A stretch of 64,000 bases of DNA, from IMG/VR virus record IMGVR_UViG_3300032020_000845, positions 1-64,000 of that record. One strand, 5' to 3'. The stretch is from a virus. Positions 31,598-39,530 of this stretch are shown one piece after another. Made by a program: the position numbers and the translations under genes. Below the pieces are notes generated by a model that was not told the origin of the DNA, made no database searches, and saw only the letters and a list, made by a program, of their open reading frames with translations. Position 1 is the stretch's first letter, and each line of letters begins with the position of its first letter.

Positions 31598-32512
31598 ATG
31601 TCGTGTACTATTTTAAATGGTTGTATATTAGAACAATCAACAAAAATAGAAAATGATTCAATAGATTTTATCCTTACAGATCCCCCATATAGTATAAGCA
31701 AAGATTTTAAGCCTGTTTGGAGAGATAAAGATGGAAATGATCTTAACACAATTCATGATCACCAATTTGATAGAAATTTTATTGATAAGTGGGATACTAC
31801 GGAAGATTTTGCACATCAATTAGATATGTGGGCTGAAATATGGGGAAAGAAATTACGTAGAAATGGGAGTATAGTAGTTTTTACAGGAGATAGACATATA
31901 TCTCATCTTTGGGAAGCATTAGAGAAACATAATATTACTCCTAAAAGAGTAATTACTTGGCGTAAACCTGCGGCAGTGCCTTTTAACCGAAAGGTTTTAA
32001 TGCTTAGTGGGTGTGAATTTTTAGTCTATGGAATTAAAGAAGAAGGTGTAGGGAAGAAAAAGAAAATTTTTAACGCTGATTTAAAAGTAGGAAGTATACA
32101 AGAAATATTTATTGCTGCAGATAAGGCAGGAACTATTCTTAACAAATATATGCAAAGATTTTATGGGAAAAAATCTCTTTCGGAAATTATACAAATAGCT
32201 GAAATAGAAATAAAAGAAAAATTAGATGCTATATTACAAAATGAGATTGTGAGATTGTGCGTCCCAAATATTATTACATATTCTGGAGGTCTTGGTAAAA
32301 ATCGAATTCATCCTACTGAAAAGCCTGTAAAAATATTAAAATATTTAATAAGTATTTTTTCTAATGAAGGAGATATAATTTTAGATACATTTGCAGGAAG
32401 TGGGAGCACCGGGGAAGCGGCTCTGTCTCTTAATCGTAATATAATTCTTATAGAACGTGATAGAAATCTTTGTGGAAAAATAGAAAATCGTTTGGAAAAA
32501 TATAAAAAATAA
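31598..32512 (+). CDS. DNA methyltransferase, DPPY type
   Basis: A 304-residue N6-adenine/N4-cytosine methyltransferase. The catalytic motif IV DFILTDPPYS is near residue 24-33 and the SAM motif FAGSGSTGEAALS is near residue 264-276, so the catalytic motif precedes motif I (class beta order). NRIHPTEKPV is the typical pre-motif I element. I choose the ATG at 31598, 7 nt after AGAGG, over one at 31577 inside the nuclease gene. With the neighbouring nuclease it likely forms a restriction-modification pair; alone it could simply mask the phage DNA. Confidence 0.85.
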   Translation: MSCTILNGCILEQSTKIENDSIDFILTDPPYSISKDFKPVWRDKDGNDLNTIHDHQFDRNFIDKWDTTEDFAHQLDMWAEIWGKKLRRNGSIVVFTGDRHISHLWEALEKHNITPKRVITWRKPAAVPFNRKVLMLSGCEFLVYGIKEEGVGKKKKIFNADLKVGSIQEIFIAADKAGTILNKYMQRFYGKKSLSEIIQIAEIEIKEKLDAILQNEIVRLCVPNIITYSGGLGKNRIHPTEKPVKILKYLISIFSNEGDIILDTFAGSGSTGEAALSLNRNIILIERDRNLCGKIENRLEKYKK

Positions 32513-32533
32513 ACTAAAAGGAGGTGATAAGAC

Positions 32534-32722
32534 ATGACAAATAATCAAGATCGTGAAATAAAGATAGTGGATTATTCTAATGGTAAAAGTGTAGTTGAGC
32601 GTGTTAAAGGGGTGTCCCATGTAAGAAGCGGACAAGAAGTTTCAGAAGAACAAATTGCGAAATGGATAAATGAGGGAATAACTGTAATTCGTCGCAAAGC
32701 GTCTGAAACAAGAGTATATTAA
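32534..32722 (+). CDS. small protein, unknown
   Basis: A 62-residue protein with the ideal site AGGAGGTGA upstream. The sequence has a KIVDYSNGKSVVERVKG strand pair and a helix VSEEQIAKWINEGITVIRRK. The pattern is like small phage head- or DNA-associated proteins, but no family is recognised. It is the last gene before a terminator. Confidence 0.5.
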   Translation: MTNNQDREIKIVDYSNGKSVVERVKGVSHVRSGQEVSEEQIAKWINEGITVIRRKASETRVY

Positions 32723-32793
32723 CATTAGAAATTATAATTTTAAGTTAAGTACTATAACGAAGAAAAGTCAAGTAAAGTGATTAATGTTCAAAT

Positions 32794-32812
32794 CTTTGAG
32801 AAGAACTCAAAG
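32794..32812 (+). other. small hairpin ahead of terminator
   Basis: CTTTGAG (32794-32800) and CTCAAAG (32806-32812) form a perfect 7-bp stem with the loop AAGAA. It sits 4 nt before the terminator stem, giving two stacked hairpins at the 3' end of the transcript. Confidence 0.6.
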
Positions 32813-32816
32813 AATG

Positions 32817-32850
32817 AGCGGATAACTTTTTTGCGTTATCCGCTTTTTAT
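32817..32850 (+). terminator. strong Rho-independent terminator
   Basis: AGCGGATAAC (32817-32826) pairs perfectly with GTTATCCGCT (32835-32844), with an 8-nt loop, followed by TTTTT and TATTTAT. It ends the transcription unit of the endonuclease/methyltransferase region. The 171-nt gap 32723-32893 contains this terminator and the hairpin before it, and no gene that I can support. Confidence 0.9.
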
Positions 32851-32893
32851 TTATAAATAAGTATTGAAGATGTAAATAAAATAAGGGCTAAAA

Positions 32894-33439
32894 ATGCAAA
32901 TTGATCCAATAGAATACGATTTACTTCTTTACACCTTAGAAAAGCAGCAGAAGGAAATTAAACGCCTTAGAAACCGAGCTGACTTTGAGGAACCTAAGGT
33001 GTTTACTACAAAGAACCAGAAGCATATAGAGCTGTCTATTCCTACGGACAACTGGACTTGCCAGCACTTCATTCGTTATTTTCTACAGCGATACAGAGCA
33101 GCATATGGTAAAAATTATTCTATGCAACCTTCAGCCTTTAAATTGGAGGCGTTTAAGATCACTCATTTTTGGCAAAGGCATAAAGATTTAACTAAAACAC
33201 AATTTAAAGACATGATTGATTGGTTGTTTGAAACCGTAAACGAGAATTATGAACTTAAAATGGGATTAATGACAAATGACAAACAATTAGAAAATTTTAA
33301 AAAATCTGCAACCAAAAATAAAAAAGATGAGTATAATATAAATGAAGAAGAGTTGAGAGAGGCTATTAAGAAACAGCCAAAGGTAGATATGACCACAAAG
33401 GAAGTAATGGAAAAGTTAAGAAAAGCAATAGACAAATAA
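32894..33439 (+). CDS. unknown protein, replication-region
   Basis: A 181-residue protein with AAGGGC before the ATG. The N-terminal 25 residues form a coiled-coil helix (LLYTLEKQQKEIKRLRNR). The middle, WTCQHFIRYFLQRYRAAYGKNY followed by a helix-rich WQRHKDLTKTQFKDMIDWLFE, resembles phage proteins that precede helicase loaders, but I cannot name a family. The C-terminus is Lys-rich and charged. Position upstream of the DnaC-like gene suggests a replication role. Confidence 0.5.
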   Translation: MQIDPIEYDLLLYTLEKQQKEIKRLRNRADFEEPKVFTTKNQKHIELSIPTDNWTCQHFIRYFLQRYRAAYGKNYSMQPSAFKLEAFKITHFWQRHKDLTKTQFKDMIDWLFETVNENYELKMGLMTNDKQLENFKKSATKNKKDEYNINEEELREAIKKQPKVDMTTKEVMEKLRKAIDK

Positions 33440-33460
33440 AAAGTAAAGGAAGGAAAAAAA

Positions 33461-33764
33461 ATGGAAAGACTTAAAGCTAAAAAAGGTTTAAAAGGGGGGC
33501 CCTGCGGTAATAATTCCTCTATCAGAAAGTGAGCCGGATAGATTGTTTTTTAATGATGTTGTTGACAAGCTTTATGGTCGTGATGTAAGAACTGAAAAAG
33601 AACTTAGTAAGGCATTTAACATTATGTGTAATTTACAAGACCATATGTTACTAGATGCCAAGTTAAACAAGGCTAAACTTGACCCCAACAATTCTAAAGA
33701 ACTACACACATTTCATGCAAAAGTTATTGCGAAGTATTGGCGTTCAAAAGATAAGGAAAGTTAA
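33461..33764 (+). CDS. small protein interrupted by +1 frameshift at a G6 tract
   Basis: The ATG at 33461 follows GGAAGGAAAAAA. It reads MERLKAKKGLKGG and then, after AAAGGGGGGCCC (33491-33502), runs into a stop at 33528-33530. The +1 frame from the same tract reads PAVIIPLSESEPDRLFFND and continues open to 33764, in good coding style. With five Gs the whole would be one about 100-residue protein. Either the sequence has one extra G, the gene is phase-variable, or a programmed frameshift is used. No family recognised; the downstream part is helical. Confidence 0.55.
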
Positions 33765-33778
33765 AAGGAGGTGAAATA

Positions 33779-34009
33779 ATGAAAAAGCGAAAAGATAATT
33801 TTCAAGCGATAGGAAAAGCGATTGAAGCTCTTATAAAACAATACAAAGGAGAAGTTTGTTTTGTAGGATCCTTCTTCGTTTTTGATAAGGATGGAGAAGT
33901 TGTGGACGATAGAATGTTTGCTCATGGTACAAAGGATGGTATAAAAATATCTTTAGATTCTCTTAACGAAGAAGTTGCAAAAGAGAAAGATGATTTCATT
34001 AACTGGTAA
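33779..34009 (+). CDS. small protein, unknown
   Basis: A 76-residue protein with AAAAGGAGGTGA upstream of the ATG. It starts with a basic helix (KKRKDNFQAIGKAIEALIKQY) and then strands EVCFVGSFFVFDKDGEVVDD. Acidic C-terminus. It resembles in size and style the many single-domain proteins of phage early regions. Function unknown. Confidence 0.5.
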   Translation: MKKRKDNFQAIGKAIEALIKQYKGEVCFVGSFFVFDKDGEVVDDRMFAHGTKDGIKISLDSLNEEVAKEKDDFINW

Positions 34010-34022
34010 ATAAAGGAGGAAT

Positions 34023-34397
34023 ATGCCCTCTCAATTTAAAAATCTTGACCAAATTGCTCGAATTACATTTATACACACAACAGATTTTGAATCTGCTTTT
34101 AGTAAAGAAGATTTGCAAAGTGAAGAGTTTTTGGAAGAACAACGGAAAGAATTTCTTGAAGAAGGAAAGGTTTTAACTCTTGATGAAGTTAAGAAACATT
34201 ATGAAGGTCCTTTACGAACAGGTTGGATACTTATTTTATGGGTAGATAGAGAAAGGATAGAAACTTTATTGGATCGGAATTATATAAAACACATTCAAGA
34301 AATGAAACATTTGAATGAACAAGAAAAAAATGCTTTAATTAAAGAAGTGCAGAAAGTACTTGGACTTAATGGAATAAATCCAGATCCAGAAAGTTAA
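34023..34397 (+). CDS. unknown protein
   Basis: A 124-residue protein preceded by AAAGGAGGA. It contains a highly acidic middle (SKEDLQSEEFLEEQRKEFLE) and a WILILWVDRERIETLLDRNY segment, then a long helix. I recognise no family. It precedes the DnaC-like loader by 22 nt, so it may be part of the replication operon. Confidence 0.5.
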   Translation: MPSQFKNLDQIARITFIHTTDFESAFSKEDLQSEEFLEEQRKEFLEEGKVLTLDEVKKHYEGPLRTGWILILWVDRERIETLLDRNYIKHIQEMKHLNEQEKNALIKEVQKVLGLNGINPDPES

Positions 34398-34419
34398 AAA
34401 TAATGAATAGAAGGAATTT

Positions 34420-35169
34420 ATGTATTCAATTCAAGACATAGAAAAATTAAAAACAAAAATTTTAGACAACTGCCCAGAGTGTAAAGGTAAAGGCCGTTAT
34501 ATGACTCCAACTGGTTTTGTTTTATGTAAATGTATTGATGAATTCAGACGTTATATCGATATGGTTAACGCGAATATTCCTAAAAGTTTTTGGGATCTTG
34601 AGTTAGATTTCAAATATTTTACGCAGAAATTTAGGGATGAAAATAAACCTTCTTTAAATACTATCTCTGACTATTTAAGTCATTTACCTGATGCAATTAA
34701 AACTGGTGCTGGATTATATATTTATGGTTCTTATGGCGTAGGAAAGAGTTTTATTGGATGCTCCATTTTGAAAAAAGCATTAGAACAAAAGTTTAAAGCA
34801 TATTTTATTTTGCTTTCTGAATTAATTAATTTAGCTCATAGGGCTTTGAGGGATGATGAAATAAGGGCATTTCTTGATTATATGATAATGGAAGTAGATT
34901 TTTTATTAGTTGACGAAATAGATAAAAAATACAAGACGGATCTGATTGATGCTCTTTTAGATGAGGCGTTCAAAAAAAGGTATTATTCGGGCAAGCCTTT
35001 TATTGTTACTTCAAATGATAGTCCTACAAAGGTTTTAGACGGCTTTGGAAGAAGTGTTTGTGAAATTTTTTCAGAAAGAATAATTGAAGTTCCATTAGTT
35101 GGTGAAAGTTTTCGCCCTGAGATTTTAGAAGAAATCAAGAAAGGTTTATTAGGAGGTAAAGATGAATAG
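34420..35169 (+). CDS. DnaC-like helicase loader ATPase
   Basis: A 249-residue AAA+ protein. Walker A is GSYGVGKS (about residues 103-110), Walker B is FLLVDEID (about 161-168), sensor 1 is FIVTSNDS, and there is a C-terminal arginine region. The N-terminus has CPECKGKGRY and LCKC, a zinc-binding module seen in phage DnaC-like proteins. It should load the DnaB-type helicase encoded at 37096 onto single-stranded DNA. Its last 42 nt plus the following ribosome site are duplicated at 35420. Confidence 0.85.
   Translation: MYSIQDIEKLKTKILDNCPECKGKGRYMTPTGFVLCKCIDEFRRYIDMVNANIPKSFWDLELDFKYFTQKFRDENKPSLNTISDYLSHLPDAIKTGAGLYIYGSYGVGKSFIGCSILKKALEQKFKAYFILLSELINLAHRALRDDEIRAFLDYMIMEVDFLLVDEIDKKYKTDLIDALLDEAFKKRYYSGKPFIVTSNDSPTKVLDGFGRSVCEIFSERIIEVPLVGESFRPEILEEIKKGLLGGKDE
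35119..35160 (+). repeat. 42-bp gene-end repeat, copy 1 (partner 35420-35461)
   Basis: The end of the loader gene (EILEEIKKGLLGGK) with its AGGAGGTAAA occurs again, with one mismatch, at 35420-35461. The gene at 35162 lies between the copies, as if inserted with a duplicated translation start region. Confidence 0.85.
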
Positions 35170-35389
35170 CCTTGTAATAAAACCAGAAGGTTGGGAATGT
35201 AATATTGAAGAATGTCCCCCAGGATTTTTTGTGTATAAGGGGGAGTTATGTCTTAAAACGGAATATGGAGATTGTGAGGCATATTGTTGTAGTGGAGAAA
35301 AGTTTGTGGGTGAAGGTGGAGGAAGAGAGACAACAAGAAATAAGTTAATAGTTCAGCCTTGTATTGCAGTTTGGGAAGAAAATAATTAA
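35162..35389 (+). CDS. small cysteine-rich protein, unknown
   Basis: A 75-residue protein. Six to seven cysteines (WECNIEECPPGFFVY, ELCLKTEYGDCEAYCCSG, QPC) are spread over the chain and could bind a metal. Proteins with 'ECPPGFFV..GELC.KTEYG..EAYC..GE.F.GG' are common in phages, in my memory, but their role is not known to me. The ATG overlaps the end of the loader gene by 8 nt. Confidence 0.6.
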   Translation: MNSLVIKPEGWECNIEECPPGFFVYKGELCLKTEYGDCEAYCCSGEKFVGEGGGRETTRNKLIVQPCIAVWEENN

Positions 35390-35419
35390 ACAAGGATATG
35401 CAATGAAAGCCATTTCATA

Positions 35420-35461
35420 GAGATTTTAGAAGAAATTAAGAAAGGTTTATTAGGAGGTAAA
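35420..35461 (+). repeat. 42-bp gene-end repeat, copy 2 (partner 35119-35160)
   Basis: One base differs from copy 1. It is not inside a gene: it provides only the AGGAGGTAAAG ribosome site for the next gene at 35464, so the coding-looking part is a fossil of the loader gene end. Confidence 0.85.
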
Positions 35462-35463
35462 GA

Positions 35464-35898
35464 ATGAATATTTCAATAAAGGATTTTGGAAAAGATCATT
35501 GGTCTACATTTGCTTATATTGAAACTCTTTGCGTTGATAGCCCAAATTCGGAGGGTGTTGGAGTCATTAATGGGAGGAGAATGCGTTGCGATACAGATCG
35601 ACATCCGTTACTTGTTGGAGGACTGTATTCGTTTGCTGATGAGAAATATCCCACTAGACTTCGAGAAGGTAAAGAGTTATCAAATCATGATGATTGGGAT
35701 TGTCTTGAAGATTTAGAAAGAGAAGGTTTACTTGAAATTATTTCCTTAATAAACGGTTTTGTAAAGCTCACTGAAAAGGGCATAAAGATCGCCGGAGAAC
35801 TTAGAGGGCACAAGGCTAGAGGAGGAACATTTTCAACTTTTGTTCCTTCATGTATAGGAGAAAAGAAAGATGATGAAACCTCTGAAGGAAAAGTTTAG
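35464..35898 (+). CDS. conserved phage protein with winged-helix-like region
   Basis: A 144-residue protein. The N-terminal half includes DHWSTFAYIETLCVD and MRCDTDRHP, the latter half a DWDCLEDLEREGLLEI..NGFVKLTEKG segment that looks like a helix-turn-helix plus wing, 'L...Gll......v.LTekG'. That pattern is common in DNA-binding winged helices, but the protein as a whole is of unknown function. It uses the copied ribosome site at 35450. Confidence 0.55.
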   Translation: MNISIKDFGKDHWSTFAYIETLCVDSPNSEGVGVINGRRMRCDTDRHPLLVGGLYSFADEKYPTRLREGKELSNHDDWDCLEDLEREGLLEIISLINGFVKLTEKGIKIAGELRGHKARGGTFSTFVPSCIGEKKDDETSEGKV

Positions 35899-36109
35899 GA
35901 CATATTACATCATACATGTTAATTGTGAACATGGTGGATGTGGATGTCACGAAGAAGCAAGGACAAACCTTCCCCATAGTATATTTGGTGGTTTGAGATG
36001 TAGTTATTGTCATAAAATCTTAGGGATATTTGATTGGAGAATATTGGATAAAGTTAAAGCTCGAGGAGATGTAGAAGCTCTTGGTATTTTTTATCGAAAG
36101 GAGAAGTGA
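35870..36109 (+). CDS. small zinc-binding protein
   Basis: A 79-residue protein that overlaps the previous gene by 29 nt. Cysteines and histidines are paired as HVNCEHGGCGCHEE and RCSYCHK, enough for one or two zinc sites. Function unknown. The ATG has GGAGAAAAGAAAG upstream. Confidence 0.5.
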   Translation: MMKPLKEKFRTYYIIHVNCEHGGCGCHEEARTNLPHSIFGGLRCSYCHKILGIFDWRILDKVKARGDVEALGIFYRKEK

Positions 36110-36547
36110 TTGGAAGATAAATTTAAAAAAGAATTTGTGGAAAAGTTAGTGGCTGAAGCATTACTTCCTCTTACTAAGGCTAACAATTGGTTAATGAAAG
36201 CAGAAAGTATAATGTTTAAGCATAGGTGGAACATGGTTGATGGTAAAAGTGATATAAGGAGAACTTTGGAAGAGTTTGAGGATAATTTGGAAAAAGCTTG
36301 GAAAGAGCAATATGAAAAATATGGAGTAGATCATGTTTTTAAATTGCCATTAAATGTTTACAAGGAAGTATGTGAGAAATTTATAAATGAACCTGGACTG
36401 AAAATTATTAAAGATTTTGTTCATAAAGCTACTAAAAACCCGTGGATGTATATTACGGATCCTCGGGATAACCCTTATATTTTAGCTGTTGGGGCATTGA
36501 TTAAAACATATAATATTAAAAATGTGGAATTAGAAAAAAATGTTTGA
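36110..36547 (+). CDS. helical protein, unknown
   Basis: A 145-residue protein starting at TTG behind AAGGAGAAG, immediately after the previous stop. It is mainly helical (LVAEALLPLTKANNWLMKAE, then IRRTLEEFEDNLEKAWKEQY). No motif is recognised. It overlaps the MT-A70 gene by 8 nt. Confidence 0.5.
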   Translation: MEDKFKKEFVEKLVAEALLPLTKANNWLMKAESIMFKHRWNMVDGKSDIRRTLEEFEDNLEKAWKEQYEKYGVDHVFKLPLNVYKEVCEKFINEPGLKIIKDFVHKATKNPWMYITDPRDNPYILAVGALIKTYNIKNVELEKNV

Positions 36548-37094
36548 AAAATTATATTCAAAAAAATTTGATGTTATATTAGCAGATCCGCCTTGGGAAT
36601 ATAGTGCTTGGCAAGATGCTCCTAAGAAATGGAGAGGTATTGCAGCGTCAACACATTATGAAACAATGAAATTAGAAGATATTAAAAATCTTCCAGTTCA
36701 AACTCTTTGTAAAGAAGATTGCACTTTATTTTTATGGGCTACTTGTCCCAACATCCCATTTGCTTTAGAAGTAATTAAGGCTTGGGGATTTACTTATAAA
36801 ACTGTTGCTTTTGTATGGATTAAAGAAAATAGGAAGTCTAAAGGGTTATTTTTGGGATGTGGACATTATACAAGAGCAAATGCAGAGTTATGTTTATTAG
36901 CAACAAAAGGACATCCTAAAAAAATGTCTTCGAGTGTTCGTCAAGTAATTATGTCTCCGGTAAGGGAGCATTCTCGGAAACCTGATGAACAATATGACAG
37001 AATTGGTCAATTGTTTAGTGGAGATAAATTAGAATTATTTGCAAGGTATCAACGTGGGGATTGGTTTTCTTGGGGAAAAGAAGTAAAAGGTTAG
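36540..37094 (+). CDS. MT-A70 family adenine methyltransferase
   Basis: A 184-residue N6-adenine methyltransferase. The MT-A70 hallmarks are FDVILADPPWEYSAW (about residues 10-24, catalytic DPPW), LFLWATCP, GHYTRANAELCLLATKG (motif I region) and REHSRKPDEQYDRI. Phage members methylate DNA, often to evade host restriction; members of this family that act on RNA are mainly eukaryotic. It lies directly upstream of the replicative helicase. It is the second DNA methyltransferase of the window. Confidence 0.88.
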   Translation: MFEKLYSKKFDVILADPPWEYSAWQDAPKKWRGIAASTHYETMKLEDIKNLPVQTLCKEDCTLFLWATCPNIPFALEVIKAWGFTYKTVAFVWIKENRKSKGLFLGCGHYTRANAELCLLATKGHPKKMSSSVRQVIMSPVREHSRKPDEQYDRIGQLFSGDKLELFARYQRGDWFSWGKEVKG

Positions 37095-37095
37095 T

Positions 37096-38487
37096 ATGAC
37101 AAAATTTAATGATGTTGAAACTGAAAGGATTATTCTTGGTTATTTGTTTAAAGATACTGTTTATATAGAAGAGGCCGTTACTAAAATAGCTGTTTCAACA
37201 TTTTATGACGAAAATCATAAAAAGTTGTTTGATTTAATAAGCAGGTATTTTAGAAAGCACCATAAAGTATTATCTCGAGATATTTTAGAAAGATTTTTAA
37301 AGAAAAATGAAAAAGAGTTTCCTGTAGATTTTCAAATATCTTTGTTGTTATTATATGATGATATTTCAAAAATTCAAATAGATGATTCTGGATTTAGGTT
37401 TTATCTTAATGAATTAAAAGAATTAGAAATTAAACGTGAATTATATAAAACTGCTTCTGATGTTATTGATGACTTGGGTAGTGATAAAGAAGTAGAAGAA
37501 TCATTAGCAAATGTTACAGAAAGAATTTTACATATTAAAACACTTGATTCTTCGGAAGGGGTTACACGTAAATTACTTTATGGAAATACTGATGAACGTT
37601 GGGAAGCATATTTAGATAGAAAAAATCATCCTGAAAAGTATAGAGGAATTCCTTATGGAATGAAAGACCTTGATGAAGTAACTGGAGGTCTTTTTCCTTC
37701 AAAGCTTGGAATGGTCTTCGGGAGAATGAAGCGGGGCAAGTCGCGTTGGTTATTTAATGTTGGATGTAATGTTTCTGATTTAGGATATCGAGTTATGTAT
37801 GTTACCATTGAAATGGAATTGGCAATTCTTCAATTAATGTGGGAAAGTAGATACACAGGGATTACTCTTAATGATTTAAGAGATGCTAAATTAACTGAGT
37901 ATGAAGAAAAAATTTATCAAGATGCTTTAAATCAACTTAAAGAAAAAAAGTGTCCTTTTTCTGTTGTTGATATAGCTCGTGGAACAACTCCGTCGATGGT
38001 TGATTATGAAGTTATGTTGCATCAAAAAGTATTTGGAATCAAACCTGATGTTGTTATAATTGATTATGCGAACTTAATGAGACCAGATGAACGATTTGTT
38101 AAAGATCGATCAGAAAAGTATGATAATGTGTTTCGTGGATTGAAAGAAGTTGCGAGGGCTCATAATGTGTCTATTTTGACAGCAGCTCAACAAAATCGGA
38201 AATCAATAGATGTTCGAAGGGAAGAAGTAGATACTGAACATGTTGCTCTGTCAGATATGGCTGCAGCGCATTGTGATGTTGTGTTTAACATATGGCATGG
38301 AATGACTCCTGCAGAGGAATTTGCAATGCAACTAGCAAAACGAGTATATCTGAAGATTGTTGCAAGTCGTTATAGTGAATCAAAGACTATTGAATTGTTT
38401 GCTGATTTTAGTGTAAATTTTATAGGAGATTTAGAGAAATTGCAAGAAATTTGGAAAAAAGTAAGAAGAAATGATCAAGAATTTTAA
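37096..38487 (+). CDS. dnaB: DnaB-like replicative helicase
   Basis: A 463-residue hexameric replicative helicase. The N-terminal helical domain starts ETERIILGYLFKD, as in DnaB 'E..vLG.ll'. The RecA-like domain begins with IPYGMKDLDEVTGGLFPSKLG, Walker A is GRMKRGKS (about residues 208-215), the H1a-like YVTIEM follows, and Walker B is VVIIDYANLM. AAQQNR is the H4-type segment. It unwinds the replication fork with the loader at 34420. It is typical in length. Confidence 0.9.
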   Translation: MTKFNDVETERIILGYLFKDTVYIEEAVTKIAVSTFYDENHKKLFDLISRYFRKHHKVLSRDILERFLKKNEKEFPVDFQISLLLLYDDISKIQIDDSGFRFYLNELKELEIKRELYKTASDVIDDLGSDKEVEESLANVTERILHIKTLDSSEGVTRKLLYGNTDERWEAYLDRKNHPEKYRGIPYGMKDLDEVTGGLFPSKLGMVFGRMKRGKSRWLFNVGCNVSDLGYRVMYVTIEMELAILQLMWESRYTGITLNDLRDAKLTEYEEKIYQDALNQLKEKKCPFSVVDIARGTTPSMVDYEVMLHQKVFGIKPDVVIIDYANLMRPDERFVKDRSEKYDNVFRGLKEVARAHNVSILTAAQQNRKSIDVRREEVDTEHVALSDMAAAHCDVVFNIWHGMTPAEEFAMQLAKRVYLKIVASRYSESKTIELFADFSVNFIGDLEKLQEIWKKVRRNDQEF

Positions 38488-38499
38488 AAGGAGGTAGAA

Positions 38500-38838
38500 A
38501 TGAAATTGAAAATTTCTTATGCTACAACGGGTCCTTGGAAGGACGGTTTAGAAAAGAAAGCTTATCCAGAAGGATATAGGTTTTATATTTCTGTAGAAGA
38601 CAAGGGAAATGCTCCTACAAATCTCATTTTTGTTTATGAATATGATAGGGAAATGTTTTTTGGTGGAAATGATTATACGGGAGAATCTTCAATATATAAG
38701 TCTGGGGTTTTTTCAAATTTTGAAGAGTTAGAAATTGCAGAAAAAAGGTTATTGAAAAAAATTGCTTTGTGGTATGAGCAATTTAAGGTTGAAGATTCAA
38801 ATGGAACAGTATTACTTCCAAAATGTGTGCAATTATGA
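38500..38838 (+). CDS. unknown protein
   Basis: A 112-residue protein with AAAAGGAGGT upstream of the ATG. Beta-rich start (KLKISYATTGPWKDGL), aromatic middle (FVYEYDREMFFGGNDYTGES), then a helix LEIAEKRLLKKIALWYEQF. No family recognised. Confidence 0.45.
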   Translation: MKLKISYATTGPWKDGLEKKAYPEGYRFYISVEDKGNAPTNLIFVYEYDREMFFGGNDYTGESSIYKSGVFSNFEELEIAEKRLLKKIALWYEQFKVEDSNGTVLLPKCVQL

Positions 38839-38883
38839 ATATTTTAATAAAAAGATGACCAAGAATTTTAAGAAGGAAATAAA

Positions 38884-39108
38884 ATGAAAGCAGTTTGTGA
38901 AGCACATATAGCAATTATATATGAATATAATGATGATAGAATTTTATATAGAGAATTAAATGCTTATTGTCCAAAATTTTTAGATGAAATTAAAAGGAGT
39001 GAAAAAATAGAAATGCTAATAAGACTTCCTACTAAAGAAGAGGAGACGAGGTATAAAGACATATATTTAAAAAGAGAAATAAAAAAGGAGAATAAAGATG
39101 TTGTATAG
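38884..39108 (+). CDS. unknown small protein
   Basis: A 74-residue protein. Its ribosome site region (AAGAATTTTA.GAAGGAAATAAAATG) is a diverged copy of that before 38500, so the start was probably duplicated. The product has EYNDDRILYRELNAYCPKF and a Glu/Lys-rich end. No family recognised. Confidence 0.4.
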   Translation: MKAVCEAHIAIIYEYNDDRILYRELNAYCPKFLDEIKRSEKIEMLIRLPTKEEETRYKDIYLKREIKKENKDVV

Positions 39109-39298
39109 AGCAACAGATTATGAAGCTGCGAACAGGGGAGAAGCGGATGTTGAACATTATTATTGTAGTATGGTATGTGCCGAAGCGGCAGGATTTAAGG
39201 ATGAAGATTGCGAAGAATTATTTACGGAAGATGTAGAACCCGTGGAAATTTATTCGTGTGAAGAATGCGGAGAAGAGGTAGAAGTAGAGGATAAATAA
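39098..39298 (+). CDS. small acidic cysteine-containing protein
   Basis: A 66-residue, strongly acidic protein overlapping the previous gene by 11 nt, with AAAAGGAGAA upstream. Cysteine pairs occur as HYYCSMVCAEAAG and YSCEECGEEVE, consistent with a small zinc finger ('CgeEve.ed'). Function unknown. Confidence 0.5.
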   Translation: MLYRATDYEAANRGEADVEHYYCSMVCAEAAGFKDEDCEELFTEDVEPVEIYSCEECGEEVEVEDK

Positions 39299-39309
39299 AA
39301 GGAGGAAGA

Positions 39310-39444
39310 ATGTGTAAAGAAAAAATAATCGATAAATTACTTATAGATCATGATGTCTGGGAATGTGGATATACACGCAGCCAACTGGAAGGTTGTTCTA
39401 AAGATTATCTAAAAAAATGGTTAGAGGATTTAGAGGAGGAGTAA
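39310..39444 (+). CDS. 44-residue protein, unknown
   Basis: A short frame after AAAGGAGGAAG, starting at 39310. It contains DVWECGYTRSQLEGCSKDYL and ends LEDLEEE. I accept it because of the strong ribosome site and tight spacing between its neighbours. Function unknown. Confidence 0.4.
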   Translation: MCKEKIIDKLLIDHDVWECGYTRSQLEGCSKDYLKKWLEDLEEE

Positions 39445-39446
39445 GA

Positions 39447-39521
39447 ATGTTGGAGATTCTTATATTTTGTGTGCTTGTATTTTTAATAATGCGGTGGGGC
39501 AGTCCATCAAGTAAATTATAA
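39447..39521 (+). CDS. 24-residue membrane peptide
   Basis: A very short frame (MLEILIFCVLVFLIMRW..) that is essentially one hydrophobic helix, preceded by GAGGAGTAAG. It fills the gap between two genes exactly, in the style of tiny phage membrane peptides, but could also be spurious. Confidence 0.3.
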   Translation: MLEILIFCVLVFLIMRWGSPSSKL

Positions 39522-39530
39522 GGAGTAAGA

